64,000 nucleotides of DNA. Source: LC029 sp036676475 (GTDB lineage Bacteria > Bacillota > Bacilli > Aneurinibacillales > RAOX-1). The stretch lies in the NCBI GenBank assembly GCA_036676475.1, contig JAKFCU010000107.1, positions 4,136 through 68,135 of the forward strand. Reading direction: 5' to 3'. Positions 40,607-49,095 of the stretch are shown piece by piece; the first letter of the stretch is position 1; each line of letters begins with the position of its first letter. The notes below the pieces were generated by a model. It did not search any database and was not told the origin of the DNA. It was given only the letters and a program-made list of their open reading frames with translations. A program made the translations under genes and the position numbers.

Positions 40607-41480
40607 TTGGGATACCTCCTTCCGAAATCCACTTGTTCAAAGCATCTAGGTAATCCGATTTGGAAGGAGTTTTTACTGACTGCTGATTTTCAGCCTGTAT
40701 CTTTGAATATCTCCCCAAGATGTATTTAGCACAGTACTTAAACGAGCTAATCGTATCCCCTGGAAACCTGGGTTGATATTGCTCAAAACACTCTTTGGTA
40801 AAGTGAAGGGCATCTTCGAGAGGAATGCCTGAATCTATTACTTGGTCTATAGCCTGATAATCCAAAGCAGATAACCCAAGTCCTTTTCCTCTAAGCTGAA
40901 TAAATCGATTTTCTAGCTCCATGCTTGGAGTATGTGATATTTCTCCCCCACCCTCTGTCAGTGGACGATCACCTTCATGGCCGGTTAATGGCACCCCGTC
41001 ACTTTCTCCAACTGCATGCGCGTATTCGTCGATATTCTTTTCATTCTTTATTTCTTTACCATTCTTGTTTGTGATCATTTGTTGTTCATTTGTTGATCGT
41101 TTGTTGTTCATTTGTTGGTCAATTTGCTGTTCATTACTTTGGTAAATATCCCAATTAAGTATTGATACTACTGAAAATTTGTTGTTCACTTTGATGTTCA
41201 AAAAACCACCGTTTTCTAGTGTTTTCAACCATCTCCATACGGTAATTTCTGAAACACGATCTTTCTTCTTTAAACCGCTGTTGTACATCTCATGAAGGTC
41301 AAATCTACCGGTTACAAACTCCCCTGGATGAAGTTTTGCGACCTGTTTTCCAACCAGTAATTCATGTGCTTTATGTGAAGCTTCAGTAAGGCAAATCATC
41401 CAAAGTCTTAAAAGTTGTAGATCGTTAAAAATATCATTGTTACGTATTTTCCGATGGAGCTTTATCCATCCATGGTGCAT
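40587..41480 (-). CDS. Phage replication initiator/replisome organiser (DnaD-like)
   Basis: The 297-residue product has an N-terminal winged-helix replisome-organiser domain (MHHGWIKLHRKIRNNDIFND...SEITVWRWLKTLENGGFLNI) and a C-terminal DnaD-like helical domain (GLSALDYQAIDQVIDSGIPLEDALHFTKECFEQYQ). Between them a Gln/Asn-rich linker is encoded by an 11-bp iteron array. Initiators of this type bind iterons inside their own genes and load DnaB, encoded next. Confidence 0.9.
   Translation of the reverse strand: MHHGWIKLHRKIRNNDIFNDLQLLRLWMICLTEASHKAHELLVGKQVAKLHPGEFVTGRFDLHEMYNSGLKKKDRVSEITVWRWLKTLENGGFLNIKVNNKFSVVSILNWDIYQSNEQQIDQQMNNKRSTNEQQMITNKNGKEIKNEKNIDEYAHAVGESDGVPLTGHEGDRPLTEGGGEISHTPSMELENRFIQLRGKGLGLSALDYQAIDQVIDSGIPLEDALHFTKECFEQYQPRFPGDTISSFKYCAKYILGRYSKIQAENQQSVKTPSKSDYLDALNKWISEGGIPSEFPGI
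41068..41133. repeat. Iteron array inside the initiator gene (probable replication origin)
   Basis: Tandem 11-bp units TTTGTTGTTCA, TTTGTTGATCG, TTTGTTGTTCA, TTTGTTGGTCA (41078-41121), then TTTGCTGTTCA (41123-41133), preceded by a 10-bp variant TTTGTGATCA. Because 11 is not a multiple of three, repetition is at DNA level and not dictated by the protein. Confidence 0.85.
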
Positions 41481-41508
41481 CTCACCACCCTCCTTTTAGG
41501 GATAGGGT

Positions 41509-41529
41509 TGGCCGGATCGGCTCCGGCCA
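41509..41529. repeat. GC-rich stem-loop between RecT and initiator genes
   Basis: TGGCCGGA pairs perfectly with TCCGGCCA around five bases. No U tract follows, so it may be an mRNA stability or weak termination element. Confidence 0.55.
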
Positions 41530-41552
41530 GGCTCAAACATTATGTAAATGGA

Positions 41553-42461
41553 TTAAATCGCATCGTAAATGCTGTCATTCTTAGGCTGCTGTCCTTCTAA
41601 ACTCTTAATCTCGAAATCTAGCAATTTACTAAGTCCGACCAAATCCTGAAGAGTAAGTTCCTCCACTTTCTTACCTGGGATCTTCTCTTTAATAAACTTA
41701 GTCACATCACTTTTTTTCCATCCAAGTAAATCTGTAAGACCTTTGATCTTGGCCCACTGCCGTTCCATCTCTTCAGCTGGATCAACGCTACTGTCGTCTC
41801 CAGTGACGATGACTTGTGGATCTGGCGTAATGTCTCCCATATCTACTCTCTGACGTTCAGTGTAGGAACCAACCTTATCCAATGTTCCTTGTTGGACAGA
41901 TCCTTCGTCATCCAGTTCTAACTCAATACCGAACTGAAGCTTGCAAGCTCGTTTAATCGCATGTTTTTGGATCATATCTTCAAAGTTGTTCGTCCACATA
42001 GTTTTGTTATATCCACCCTTGTAGCTCTCCACTTGGTCAGATGTGATGAGCACCAAGATATTTGTGAATCCTTTTCTTTTAGCGATGCAATAGGCTCCCA
42101 CTGTCTTGCCCCGCTGCATGGTTTTAACCTTGTGGCTAACCGTTCCTTCGGCTATATCTGCCTCAAATTCATCATTTTCTTTAACAACCCCTGCAGTGAT
42201 TCCGTCGAAGTCCTCCCGCCTTCTCGCTATGGCCTGAACCCCTTCGGCACTTATCTGGATTGTTGGCTTCCCGCCCATCTTGATAAAGTAAATTTGATTG
42301 GTGAATGGATTTAACTGAGCATGGTTACAAACTTCAACGAACATTTGGAATTCTTCGTTGGTTGCATCCTTCGCGATCGTCGCCTTTAGGGTAGCAAGTT
42401 GCTTTTCGTTAAACATGGTTACGGCCTGACCAGCTATACTTGTTGTTGGTAAATTACTCAT
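41553..42461 (-). CDS. RecT/Bet-family single-strand annealing recombinase
   Basis: The 302-residue product shows the Bet/RecT core: EFQMFVEVCNHAQLNPFTNQIYFIK, GGKPTIQISAEGVQAIARR, GAYCIAKRKG and MIQKHAIKRACKLQFG. It anneals complementary strands in phage recombination. A C-terminal acidic tail may contact SSB. It overlaps the ATPase gene end. Confidence 0.93.
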   Translation of the reverse strand: MSNLPTTSIAGQAVTMFNEKQLATLKATIAKDATNEEFQMFVEVCNHAQLNPFTNQIYFIKMGGKPTIQISAEGVQAIARRREDFDGITAGVVKENDEFEADIAEGTVSHKVKTMQRGKTVGAYCIAKRKGFTNILVLITSDQVESYKGGYNKTMWTNNFEDMIQKHAIKRACKLQFGIELELDDEGSVQQGTLDKVGSYTERQRVDMGDITPDPQVIVTGDDSSVDPAEEMERQWAKIKGLTDLLGWKKSDVTKFIKEKIPGKKVEELTLQDLVGLSKLLDFEIKSLEGQQPKNDSIYDAI

Positions 42462-43998
42462 TCACTTCACTCACCTTTGCATAATTTTTAGCTTGTATGG
42501 TAAATGGCGTATTCGCGACTTTAGCTAAGATCAATTGTCCCAGCGGCTGCAGGAATCCATTTTCATCGATGGACTCGCTGTTATCCACGAACACCGGAAG
42601 GATAAGGTCTGATTGCCTCATAAACACATCCGAAATTTCTAAGCCAGCGCGGATCTGCTCGGCCTTGGAGAGATCACGGTAAGCTACACCCTCACGCTCT
42701 ACCACGAAATCAACCTTTTCCTCACCGTTTTTCTGAACGGTTGTCAATCGAACGTCCAAGGAAGTGAATACCTCTTTCAGCTTGGCTGCCATAAGATCCG
42801 CTCTCTTGGCTCGGAAAAGCTTGATGGTATCAACAACACCCAAGGAGAAGTTACGTTCCTTCCTGACCTTCTCTGCATCAGCCTTTGACTTCTCCCATTG
42901 TTCAAAGAGTTTAAATTTGCTTTCCGCTAAGGTTTGTTGTTCGATCAACCGGTTAATTTCTTCCGATACCTCAGCAGGATTCTGTGGAGGTGGAGGAATA
43001 ACAAGTGAATCATGTTGTTCTTTTATTGATAAAGCTTTCTCCTTTTGCTCGAGTAAACGAGCTTTTCGGTCAACTAGGTCTTGTTCATGCTTGCCGATTA
43101 ACTCCATTCGCTGACCATCATTGAGAGGATTCCCGCAATGGTTGCAAGTCGTATCGATCTGCTGAAGCTTTAGCTTGTTGTAAGCATCCAAGTCAACCTT
43201 AAATCGTTCAGTCCGAACATTATAATCATGAAGCAAAGAATCCTTCTGCTTCACAGCACGGTTGCATTCATCCATAAGTGATTGATAGTTTTGGATTACA
43301 TTCCGCTTTTGTTTTATCTGCTCGGAAATTACGTTTAGGTCAAGGTTAACACTTTTCTTTTCCGCTTCATCCAGCTGTTCCTTTAAGGTTGAAACTCGGG
43401 ACTGTGCAGCAATCGATTCCTTATCCTTCTTGTTGTAGGTATCCCGGTGAATCTTCTCCAGATCGTCAAGGCTATGCTTTTTGAGTAGAGGTCCAAGATA
43501 GTCTTGATCTACTTTGGTCAGCCCATTCAATACTTCTGCATTGGTGGGCTCCGTCACATACTGAAGGAGCTGCTTACGCTGTTCCTCCCATTTCTGTGAG
43601 CAAAAGAACGTTGGGTTGAAAATGGATAAGAACAACTCTTTCGTCAGGCAAACCTCTTTGATTAGGTCATTGAACTTAGTGGCCGATTCAGGTACCTCGT
43701 TGATGTAGTACTTGGCCTTGCCCTTCACTAGCTCCCTCTTAAGGAGTAGATCTTGACCGTCCACCGACAGTAAGAGCTCTACGGATACCGTTTCTACTTC
43801 CCGATTGGTTGGGGAAGGATCAAACTTACTCGAGGCATTTAGATCTATACCAAAGGCCAGCCAGATAATAGCCTCACCGATCGATGTCTTACCCGTTCCA
43901 TTCATCCCGGATACTTGAGTTAAATCACCGAAATCAATGGCTACTTCTGAATGATCCTTGAAATTAATCAAGGACATCTTTTTAAATAAAACTTGCAT
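42454..43998 (-). CDS. Rad50/SbcC-like ATPase with zinc hook
   Basis: The 514-residue product begins with an SMC-type N-lobe (MSLINFKDHSEVAIDFG, GMNGTGKTSIGEAI). Two long coiled coils flank a CxxC hook (CNHCGNPL), and the C-lobe carries signature-type residues (YRDLSKAEQIRAGLEISDVF) and Walker B (LPVFVDNSESID). It pairs with RecT in a recombination operon. No SbcD or exonuclease gene was recognised nearby. Confidence 0.88.
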   Translation of the reverse strand: MQVLFKKMSLINFKDHSEVAIDFGDLTQVSGMNGTGKTSIGEAIIWLAFGIDLNASSKFDPSPTNREVETVSVELLLSVDGQDLLLKRELVKGKAKYYINEVPESATKFNDLIKEVCLTKELFLSIFNPTFFCSQKWEEQRKQLLQYVTEPTNAEVLNGLTKVDQDYLGPLLKKHSLDDLEKIHRDTYNKKDKESIAAQSRVSTLKEQLDEAEKKSVNLDLNVISEQIKQKRNVIQNYQSLMDECNRAVKQKDSLLHDYNVRTERFKVDLDAYNKLKLQQIDTTCNHCGNPLNDGQRMELIGKHEQDLVDRKARLLEQKEKALSIKEQHDSLVIPPPPQNPAEVSEEINRLIEQQTLAESKFKLFEQWEKSKADAEKVRKERNFSLGVVDTIKLFRAKRADLMAAKLKEVFTSLDVRLTTVQKNGEEKVDFVVEREGVAYRDLSKAEQIRAGLEISDVFMRQSDLILPVFVDNSESIDENGFLQPLGQLILAKVANTPFTIQAKNYAKVSEVNE

Positions 43999-44098
43999 AT
44001 CTTCACCTCAAATGTTTTATTTTTTTGTCAAGGAACGTATACTATAAATAGATTGTTGTTTAATGCATCTCCGATGGGTCCCGTTGCACCGGGGCCTT

Positions 44099-44326
44099 TT
44101 ACTTTTCCATCCATTCAACAATTACAGGGCAATTTTCTACACAAAATGCAATCTCGCCTTTTTCGCAATACCCCTCGTACCCGCTGTAAATATGATCCTC
44201 ATACTCCAAACTGACATTTTTAATTTCAGCAATTTGAATCCCGTTGTATTTATCACCAACTTTATACCACTCAATCCCACCTTCTGGACCACTAATTACA
44301 ACCCCAACAGCTTTTACTTTTCTCAT
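44099..44326 (-). CDS. Hypothetical early protein
   Basis: ATG 44326 follows GGAGGTGATACAT, giving 75 aa, beta-rich (KAVGVVISGPEGGIEWYKVGDKYNGIQIAEIK) with a terminal ENCPVIVEW strand. Function unknown. Confidence 0.68.
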   Translation of the reverse strand: MRKVKAVGVVISGPEGGIEWYKVGDKYNGIQIAEIKNVSLEYEDHIYSGYEGYCEKGEIAFCVENCPVIVEWMEK

Positions 44327-44339
44327 ATGTATCACCTCC

Positions 44340-44570
44340 TTTTTATGAGGCCGCCGGCAGCCCTGCCTCTCTGCCAGCTCTGCAGCTCCTAACGACTGCT
44401 CCGAATGACCTCTTTATGTATGGTGCTTGGTTGCACCTTCCAGGACTAGATTCATCGAATAAAAGAGATGTTGATTGGGCACCTATACCTTCTCCTCTAG
44501 TCCTCGAAGCAGGAACCAAATTGCTTGGTTAACCGCCTTGTGTTACAATTCATTTGTGCTTATTTCTGCC
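44340..44570. other. Gene-free region with inverted repeat
   Basis: No gene was seen. GGACTAGA (44443-44450) and TCTAGTCC (44498-44505) form an inverted repeat, and GC-rich CTGCC/CCAGC clusters lie to its left. It could be an RNA leader or attenuator before the 75-residue gene. Confidence 0.4.
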
Positions 44571-44572
44571 GT

Positions 44573-44749
44573 TTACCTGGCTGGTACCTGGGTAACGGCT
44601 TTTCTTAATTTATGGAGCTTATTTGATTCTTTCTTAGTTTTTTGAAGTAAGAACCGTTCAACAGCTGAATCTTTTTTCGAGATACGAATCAATTCCCAAA
44701 GGTTATTGCATGTGTAATTTTGTATCGCTAATTTATGCAGTAGTGACAT
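44573..44749 (-). CDS. Small basic protein
   Basis: ATG 44749 follows GAGGGTGGGATCAC, giving 58 aa. It is helical and basic (FLLQKTKKESNKLHKLRKAV). Function unknown. Confidence 0.6.
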   Translation of the reverse strand: MSLLHKLAIQNYTCNNLWELIRISKKDSAVERFLLQKTKKESNKLHKLRKAVTQVPAR

Positions 44750-45182
44750 GTGATCCCACCCTCTCATTCTTCCAATCTATTAATTTATTTTGGTAGTCCA
44801 GAAATGACTCTATGTACGAGATCTCCCTTTTCCAGCACCAAAGCTCCATGAGGATCCGTTCCTCTTCCAGGGTGTTTACCAATGTCTCTAGCTGCTCCTT
44901 TTCCCAATCACGTGCCATTACTTCATTCCCCCATTGATTCCTTTGATTCCAACCACTAGACCACTGAGTTATTTGTTGCATTTGCACTTCTATAATTTGA
45001 AAATCTATTGCTTTTTGATGCTCCCTAACACCATCTAATTGCTTATGAAGTTCCTTGATTCTTAAAGGAGCCAACAAGGAGCTTCTCATCAAATTCTTGT
45101 AGTGGTTGATCTCCTTTACTAAGTCCTCTTCTCTTGCTTCCAACTTCCTTGCTTCAGTTGATAATTCTTCGATAATCCTCAT
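44733..45182 (-). CDS. Coiled-coil early protein
   Basis: ATG 45182 is placed after GAGGAGAAATTGAAA, giving 149 aa. Long heptad-rich helices (TEARKLEAREEDLVKEINHYKNL; LREHQ-type middle; QLETLVNTLEEERILMELWCWKREI). Function unknown. Confidence 0.65.
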   Translation of the reverse strand: MRIIEELSTEARKLEAREEDLVKEINHYKNLMRSSLLAPLRIKELHKQLDGVREHQKAIDFQIIEVQMQQITQWSSGWNQRNQWGNEVMARDWEKEQLETLVNTLEEERILMELWCWKREISYIESFLDYQNKLIDWKNERVGSHVTTA

Positions 45183-45285
45183 TTTCAATTTCTCCTCTCA
45201 TAATCTATTAATCTAGTGTTCGCCTTTCGACTACTTTCCACAGAACACACCGTTCTCGACAACGAATTTCGACAAAATTTAGCGA

Positions 45286-45314
45286 AAAAATTGCTACTCA
45301 CAAAAAGTGAGTAG
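45286..45314 (-). terminator. Rho-independent terminator in the early operon
   Basis: CTACTCAC (45294-45301) and GTGAGTAG (45307-45314) pair around AAAAA; on the minus strand CAATTTTTTCG follows. Confidence 0.8.
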
Positions 45315-45327
45315 TTAGGGTGATTTA

Positions 45328-45708
45328 TTACTTTCTTATCTCCAATGCCTGCTGAAACACTTGATAGTAATCCTCGTCCCAGGTGATAAGTGCATCACAA
45401 AGATTGAAATCCTGATTACTGGAGCTGTATAAATTCATCCCAAGCAAAACCAGTTGTCGTTCCCCACTGGAGAGCACATGGAAAGCTTTGCTATAAACTG
45501 GTTTCAACGGACCTTCATTGACTTCGATATAATCATCCACAGCCCATGAAAATGGGTATTCGTGCTTTTCTGGACGAAACTCGCTAAACAGCCTCGATAC
45601 CCCCATAATGTAACAAGCCGTTTCGTATTCCTTATCCGGCATCTGGTGCTTAAAAAACTCGCGCATCTGCCAATGATTACCTTCATGATCCTCGTCAAGA
45701 TAAAACAT
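45328..45708 (-). CDS. DUF6075-like phage protein
   Basis: ATG 45708 follows GCGAGGTAATAGG, giving 126 aa. The pattern (EYETACYIMGVSRLFSEF, SSGERQLVLLGMNLYSS, DALITWDEDYYQVFQQALEIRK) matches a family common in Firmicute phages whose function is unknown. Confidence 0.75.
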   Translation of the reverse strand: MFYLDEDHEGNHWQMREFFKHQMPDKEYETACYIMGVSRLFSEFRPEKHEYPFSWAVDDYIEVNEGPLKPVYSKAFHVLSSGERQLVLLGMNLYSSSNQDFNLCDALITWDEDYYQVFQQALEIRK

Positions 45709-45712
45709 CCTA

Positions 45713-45901
45713 TTACCTCGCCCCTTCCCTTTGTTCAGCTTTCCATTGCTCGAACGCTTCAATAGTCCAATTAGATTCAGCAACTTTTTCTTTTGTAGTT
45801 CGATCGCTCTGGAGGATAGACTTGATTATTCCAAATACATACGGATAAGGATTAACATCGAATATAGAGAATTGTCTTCCGATAAGGCTTGTTTGACCCA
45901 A
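45713..45901 (-). CDS. Hypothetical early protein (TTG start)
   Basis: The 62-residue product (IFDVNPYPYVFGIIKSILQSDR... TIEAFEQWKAEQREG) has a credible helical C-terminus. The ribosome site before TTG is weak. A competing frame (MIRKEDHITWVKQAL...) opens at an ATG just upstream, so a frameshift is possible. Confidence 0.5.
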   Translation of the reverse strand: MGQTSLIGRQFSIFDVNPYPYVFGIIKSILQSDRTTKEKVAESNWTIEAFEQWKAEQREGAR

Positions 45902-45931
45902 GTGATATGGTCTTCTTTACGTATCATAGAA

Positions 45932-46141
45932 TCACTTCACACTCCTCATTCGATATTCATAAAGCGCGTTATCCACTGCTTTTAAGGTTGCTTGTGTTCG
46001 CTCAATTTCCCGCTTGGTATTGCTGTAAAAAGGGGATTCCGGGTGATCCTTAACCGACTGAAAATCATTTTGGTGACTTCTTAGATGAGCATCAACAATG
46101 TCTCTTATATGCTGCATATAAGAAAGGTTAAGTTGACTCAT
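45932..46141 (-). CDS. Hypothetical early protein
   Basis: The 69-residue helical product (HIRDIVDAHLRSHQNDFQSV... REIERTQATLKAVDNALYEYR) follows AAGAAAGGAGAATCTGT. No family assigned. Confidence 0.62.
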   Translation of the reverse strand: MSQLNLSYMQHIRDIVDAHLRSHQNDFQSVKDHPESPFYSNTKREIERTQATLKAVDNALYEYRMRSVK

Positions 46142-46358
46142 ACAGATTCTCCTTTCTTTTTAGTATCGTGAATAACCTACCATCTCTCATCTCTACCTTC
46201 CGATCGTATTCTTCAACGTGAGTAGAATTCTCTCTTTTAGGTCTCCAAGCACCAGCGGCATTGAGTAGATCTGATAGACCGTGGGGCACTTGGACTTCGA
46301 ACTCTCCTAATTGCATTCGGGTAATGGTGAAATAAGGCATTAGTTGCTTTTCACCCAT
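46128..46358 (-). CDS. Hypothetical early protein
   Basis: The 76-residue product (MPYFTITRMQLGEFEVQVP... ) follows GAGAGGAGGCGACTTCT. It overlaps the next gene by 14 bases. First gene after Cro in the lytic operon; function unknown. Confidence 0.62.
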   Translation of the reverse strand: MGEKQLMPYFTITRMQLGEFEVQVPHGLSDLLNAAGAWRPKRENSTHVEEYDRKVEMRDGRLFTILKRKENLYEST

Positions 46359-46409
46359 AGAAGTCGCCTCCTCTCATTACATGGATTGGAAATGTAGATA
46401 CTACTAAGG

Positions 46410-46634
46410 TTAGGCAGTATTTATTTGAGTTTCTTGGACTTTATCTCCGCGAAAAAGTTGTTCAACGTCGTATCCAAGTATCTCAGATAATTTAAATGCA
46501 TCAGCAAGTTTTGGAGTTGAGTATCCATTTTCCCAGTTTGAAACTGATGATTTTTGGCATCCGAGCATTTCAGCTAACTGCTCTTGGGTTAAACCTTTTT
46601 CTTTTCTTGCAGAAATTAAGATCTCATTTTTCAT
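46410..46634 (-). CDS. Cro-like XRE-family regulator
   Basis: The 74-residue product has a complete XRE helix-turn-helix (SARKEKGLTQEQLAEMLGCQKSSVSNWENGYSTPK). It is first in the lytic operon and divergent from the repressor. A TTGACA-17-TATAAT promoter with an operator in its spacer lies directly upstream. Confidence 0.9.
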   Translation of the reverse strand: MKNEILISARKEKGLTQEQLAEMLGCQKSSVSNWENGYSTPKLADAFKLSEILGYDVEQLFRGDKVQETQINTA

Positions 46635-46650
46635 TTAATCACCCCCTAAG

Positions 46651-46773
46651 TCCAACATTCTTGGATAAGTCACCCTGATTATATGTCCAATATTCTTGGA
46701 TGTCAATAAAAATGTTTGATTTTTTTGGACTTATATTCCAAACCTATTGTACACGTTGTACAATATTCTTGTA
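46651..46773. promoter_or_regulatory. Lysogeny switch: divergent promoters with three operators
   Basis: The lytic promoter on the minus strand is TTGACA (46701-46706), 17 bases, TATAAT (46678-46683). Three related 15-bp palindromes are present: TCCAACATTCTTGGA (46651), TCCAATATTCTTGGA (46686, filling the lytic spacer) and TACAATATTCTTGTA (46759). The last overlaps a TACAAT that can serve as -10 of the repressor gene with TTCCAA (46736) as -35. A further dyad TTGTACACGTTGTACAA (46747) overlaps it. Confidence 0.85.
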
Positions 46774-46798
46774 CTTTCATTTAGGAAGAGGGGAAACC

Positions 46799-47221
46799 AT
46801 GCTACCTCAAAGGCTTAGGGAAATGAGAAAAGCTAAAAAGCTAACCCAGGAAGAGTTAGCTAAACTGGTCAATACAAAGAAAACAACGATCTCAAATTAC
46901 GAAACAGGATACAGCACCCCATCTAATGAAATGTTATTAGATTTAGCAAATATCCTAGATACGAGCACAGATTATCTTTTAGGTCGTCCTGAAAACCCTC
47001 AAACTGGGTTTGATCCATTAACTATCAAGGAAGAACGAGACATCGCAAAAGACATAGAAAAAATGATAAACGATCTTGAATCCAACGAATCTTTGGCCTT
47101 CCAGGGTGAAGCTATGGATGAAGAGAGTAAAGACCTCCTCCGTATATCGTTAGAAAACTCAATGAGGCTTGCCAAACAAATGGCTAAGAAAAAATTTACC
47201 CCTAATAAATATAAAAAATAG
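46799..47221 (+). CDS. XRE-family phage repressor (ImmR/CI-like)
   Basis: ATG 46799 follows GAAGAGGGGAAACC, giving 140 aa. The N-terminal HTH is MRKAKKLTQEELAKLVNTKKTTISNYETGYSTPS, followed by a TDYLLGR turn and an acidic helical C-terminus. No LexA-like autoprotease motif is seen; with the adjacent ImmA-like metalloprotease this fits an ImmR-type switch. Confidence 0.9.
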   Translation: MLPQRLREMRKAKKLTQEELAKLVNTKKTTISNYETGYSTPSNEMLLDLANILDTSTDYLLGRPENPQTGFDPLTIKEERDIAKDIEKMINDLESNESLAFQGEAMDEESKDLLRISLENSMRLAKQMAKKKFTPNKYKK

Positions 47222-47238
47222 TCGGAGGGGCTCATTGA

Positions 47239-47667
47239 ATGACCATAAAACATGGCGTGACGCAATTGATAAAAATTTATGGAACCAACGACCCCTACGA
47301 AATTGCATCTCAGAAGAATATCTTGGTACTTTTCGAACAATTGGCTGACACTCTCGGTTACTTTAATACTTACAAGCGGATTCGATTTATTCACATAAAC
47401 AGCGATTTGGACGATACGAGCCAACGTTTTACTTGTGCTCACGAACTTGGACATGCTTTACTGCATCCTAAAGTTAACACTCCATTTTTAAGGAAAAACA
47501 CGCTCTTTTCCATTGACAGGATCGAGCGCGAAGCAAATGAGTTTGCTGTTGAACTGCTCATGCCGGATGAATTTATCTATGAATCTCACGATATGACCAT
47601 GACCCTTCAGGAGGCAGCTGCTATATATGGGGTTCCTCAACAACTGGCGTATTTAAAAAGAATCTAA
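47239..47667 (+). CDS. ImmA/IrrE-family metalloprotease
   Basis: The 142-residue product carries the zinc motif HELGHALLH near residue 74 and the third-ligand region EREANEFAVELLMPDE. Such proteases cleave the cognate repressor on induction, as ImmA does to ImmR in ICEBs1. It lies 17 bases downstream of the repressor and ahead of the integrase. Confidence 0.92.
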   Translation: MTIKHGVTQLIKIYGTNDPYEIASQKNILVLFEQLADTLGYFNTYKRIRFIHINSDLDDTSQRFTCAHELGHALLHPKVNTPFLRKNTLFSIDRIEREANEFAVELLMPDEFIYESHDMTMTLQEAAAIYGVPQQLAYLKRI

Positions 47668-47736
47668 CTTGTCACTTTTCAAGGGGATTCCTTACCCTTC
47701 TAACCGAACAAACATTCTCAAATTAGAGGTGACACC

Positions 47737-49095
47737 ATGAAGGCCGCTATCTATATTAGGGTCTCCACCCAAGAACAAGTGGAGAATTACAGCATAGAAG
47801 CTCAACGTGAGAGACTAGAAGCCTACTGTAAAGCAAAAGGATGGACCGTATACGAAATTTACATCGATGGTGGATACAGCGGAGCCTCCATAGAGCGTCC
47901 CGCTCTGCAAAGTATGCTGCAAGATCTAAAAAAGATTGATGTGGTTGTTGTATATAAACTGGATCGCCTTTCTCGGTCCCAGCGTGATACTTTGGAGTTA
48001 ATTGAAGAACACTTTCTTAAGAATCAGGTGGATTTCGTTTCCGTCACAGAGACACTAGATACTTCCACGCCATTTGGAAAAGCGATGATTGGGATCCTTT
48101 CAGTTTTCGCTCAACTAGAACGTGAAACGATTGCCGAACGCATGCGAATGGGGCATATCAAACGAGCTGAAGAAGGATATCGAGGGATGGGAGGTGACTA
48201 TGATCCGGCCGGCTACAAACGCGAGAATGGGGAATTGGTGCTGATCGAAGAAGAATCCAAGCATATTCAGCTTGCTTATGATTTGTACGAGCAGTACTGT
48301 TCCATTACAAAAGTTCAGGCCCGTCTAAAGGAATTAAAGTATAACGTATGGCGCTTTAGGAGGTACAGCGATATCCTAAGATCAAAGCTCTATTGCGGAT
48401 ACGTATCTTTTGCCGGCACTCATTATAAAGGCCGCCATGAACCGATCATCACAGAAGAACAGTTCGAGCGAGTACAGGATCTGCTATCCAGGCATAAAGG
48501 CCATAATTCTCACAAAGCCAAAGAAAGCTTGCTTTCAGGTTTGATTACATGCTCTAAATGTGGTGAATCTTACGTTGTGTATCAAACTGCTGGAGACAAC
48601 AAAAGAAATTACGGTAAAATATATCGCTATTATATATGTCGTGCCCGACGGTTTCCTTCTGAGTATGAGGAAAAATGTACCAATAAGAACTGGAATGTAA
48701 AAAAGATAGAGGAAGTTCTCATCAATGAATTAAATTCATTTATTGTGGACAAACATGTGGATAACCAAGATTTTGACCATGTGAATTATGATGCACTCTT
48801 GAAAAAAGTAGATGAAAAAATGGAGCGCCTGCTTTCCCTTTATGTAGATGGAAATCTTGGTAAAGGGTTACTGGATAAACAAATGGATAAATTGGATAAA
48901 GAAAAACAGGCGCTGTATGAGAAAAAACTCCAGCAAGAGAACCGGAGGCATTCCACAGTAACCGGTGATCAGCTGAAGCAGTATTCCGTCGATCTCATAG
49001 CAGCTGACTTCCCTACTAGGCAATCCATCGTCCAAAAACTCATTCGTCAAATATACATTGATGGTGATGATATTGAGGTAGAATGGGCTTTTTAA
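47737..49095 (+). CDS. int: Large serine recombinase (phage integrase)
   Basis: The 452-residue product has the catalytic domain YIRVSTQEQ (Ser10), the helix LDRLSRSQRDTLELIEEHF, the resolvase region AMIGILSVFAQLERETIAERM, then a recombinase domain and a zinc ribbon (CSKCGESYVVYQ ... YICRARRFPSEYEEKC). A coiled coil near the C-terminus is needed for synapsis control. Size and order match A118/TP901-1-type integrases. Its stop overlaps that of the truncated comFA half by four bases, right beside the right attachment site. Confidence 0.96.
   Translation: MKAAIYIRVSTQEQVENYSIEAQRERLEAYCKAKGWTVYEIYIDGGYSGASIERPALQSMLQDLKKIDVVVVYKLDRLSRSQRDTLELIEEHFLKNQVDFVSVTETLDTSTPFGKAMIGILSVFAQLERETIAERMRMGHIKRAEEGYRGMGGDYDPAGYKRENGELVLIEEESKHIQLAYDLYEQYCSITKVQARLKELKYNVWRFRRYSDILRSKLYCGYVSFAGTHYKGRHEPIITEEQFERVQDLLSRHKGHNSHKAKESLLSGLITCSKCGESYVVYQTAGDNKRNYGKIYRYYICRARRFPSEYEEKCTNKNWNVKKIEEVLINELNSFIVDKHVDNQDFDHVNYDALLKKVDEKMERLLSLYVDGNLGKGLLDKQMDKLDKEKQALYEKKLQQENRRHSTVTGDQLKQYSVDLIAADFPTRQSIVQKLIRQIYIDGDDIEVEWAF

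Noticed and set aside
44050..44100. GGTCCCG/CGGGGCC hairpin with T run at the start of the recombination operon
   Set aside because: The U tract is on the plus strand, where no gene ends; on the minus strand it lacks Ts. Not supported as a terminator.
44340..44570. Possible tRNA-like or other known RNA in the gene-free gap
   Set aside because: No T-loop GGTTCGA block or cloverleaf stems could be built; left as an undefined region.
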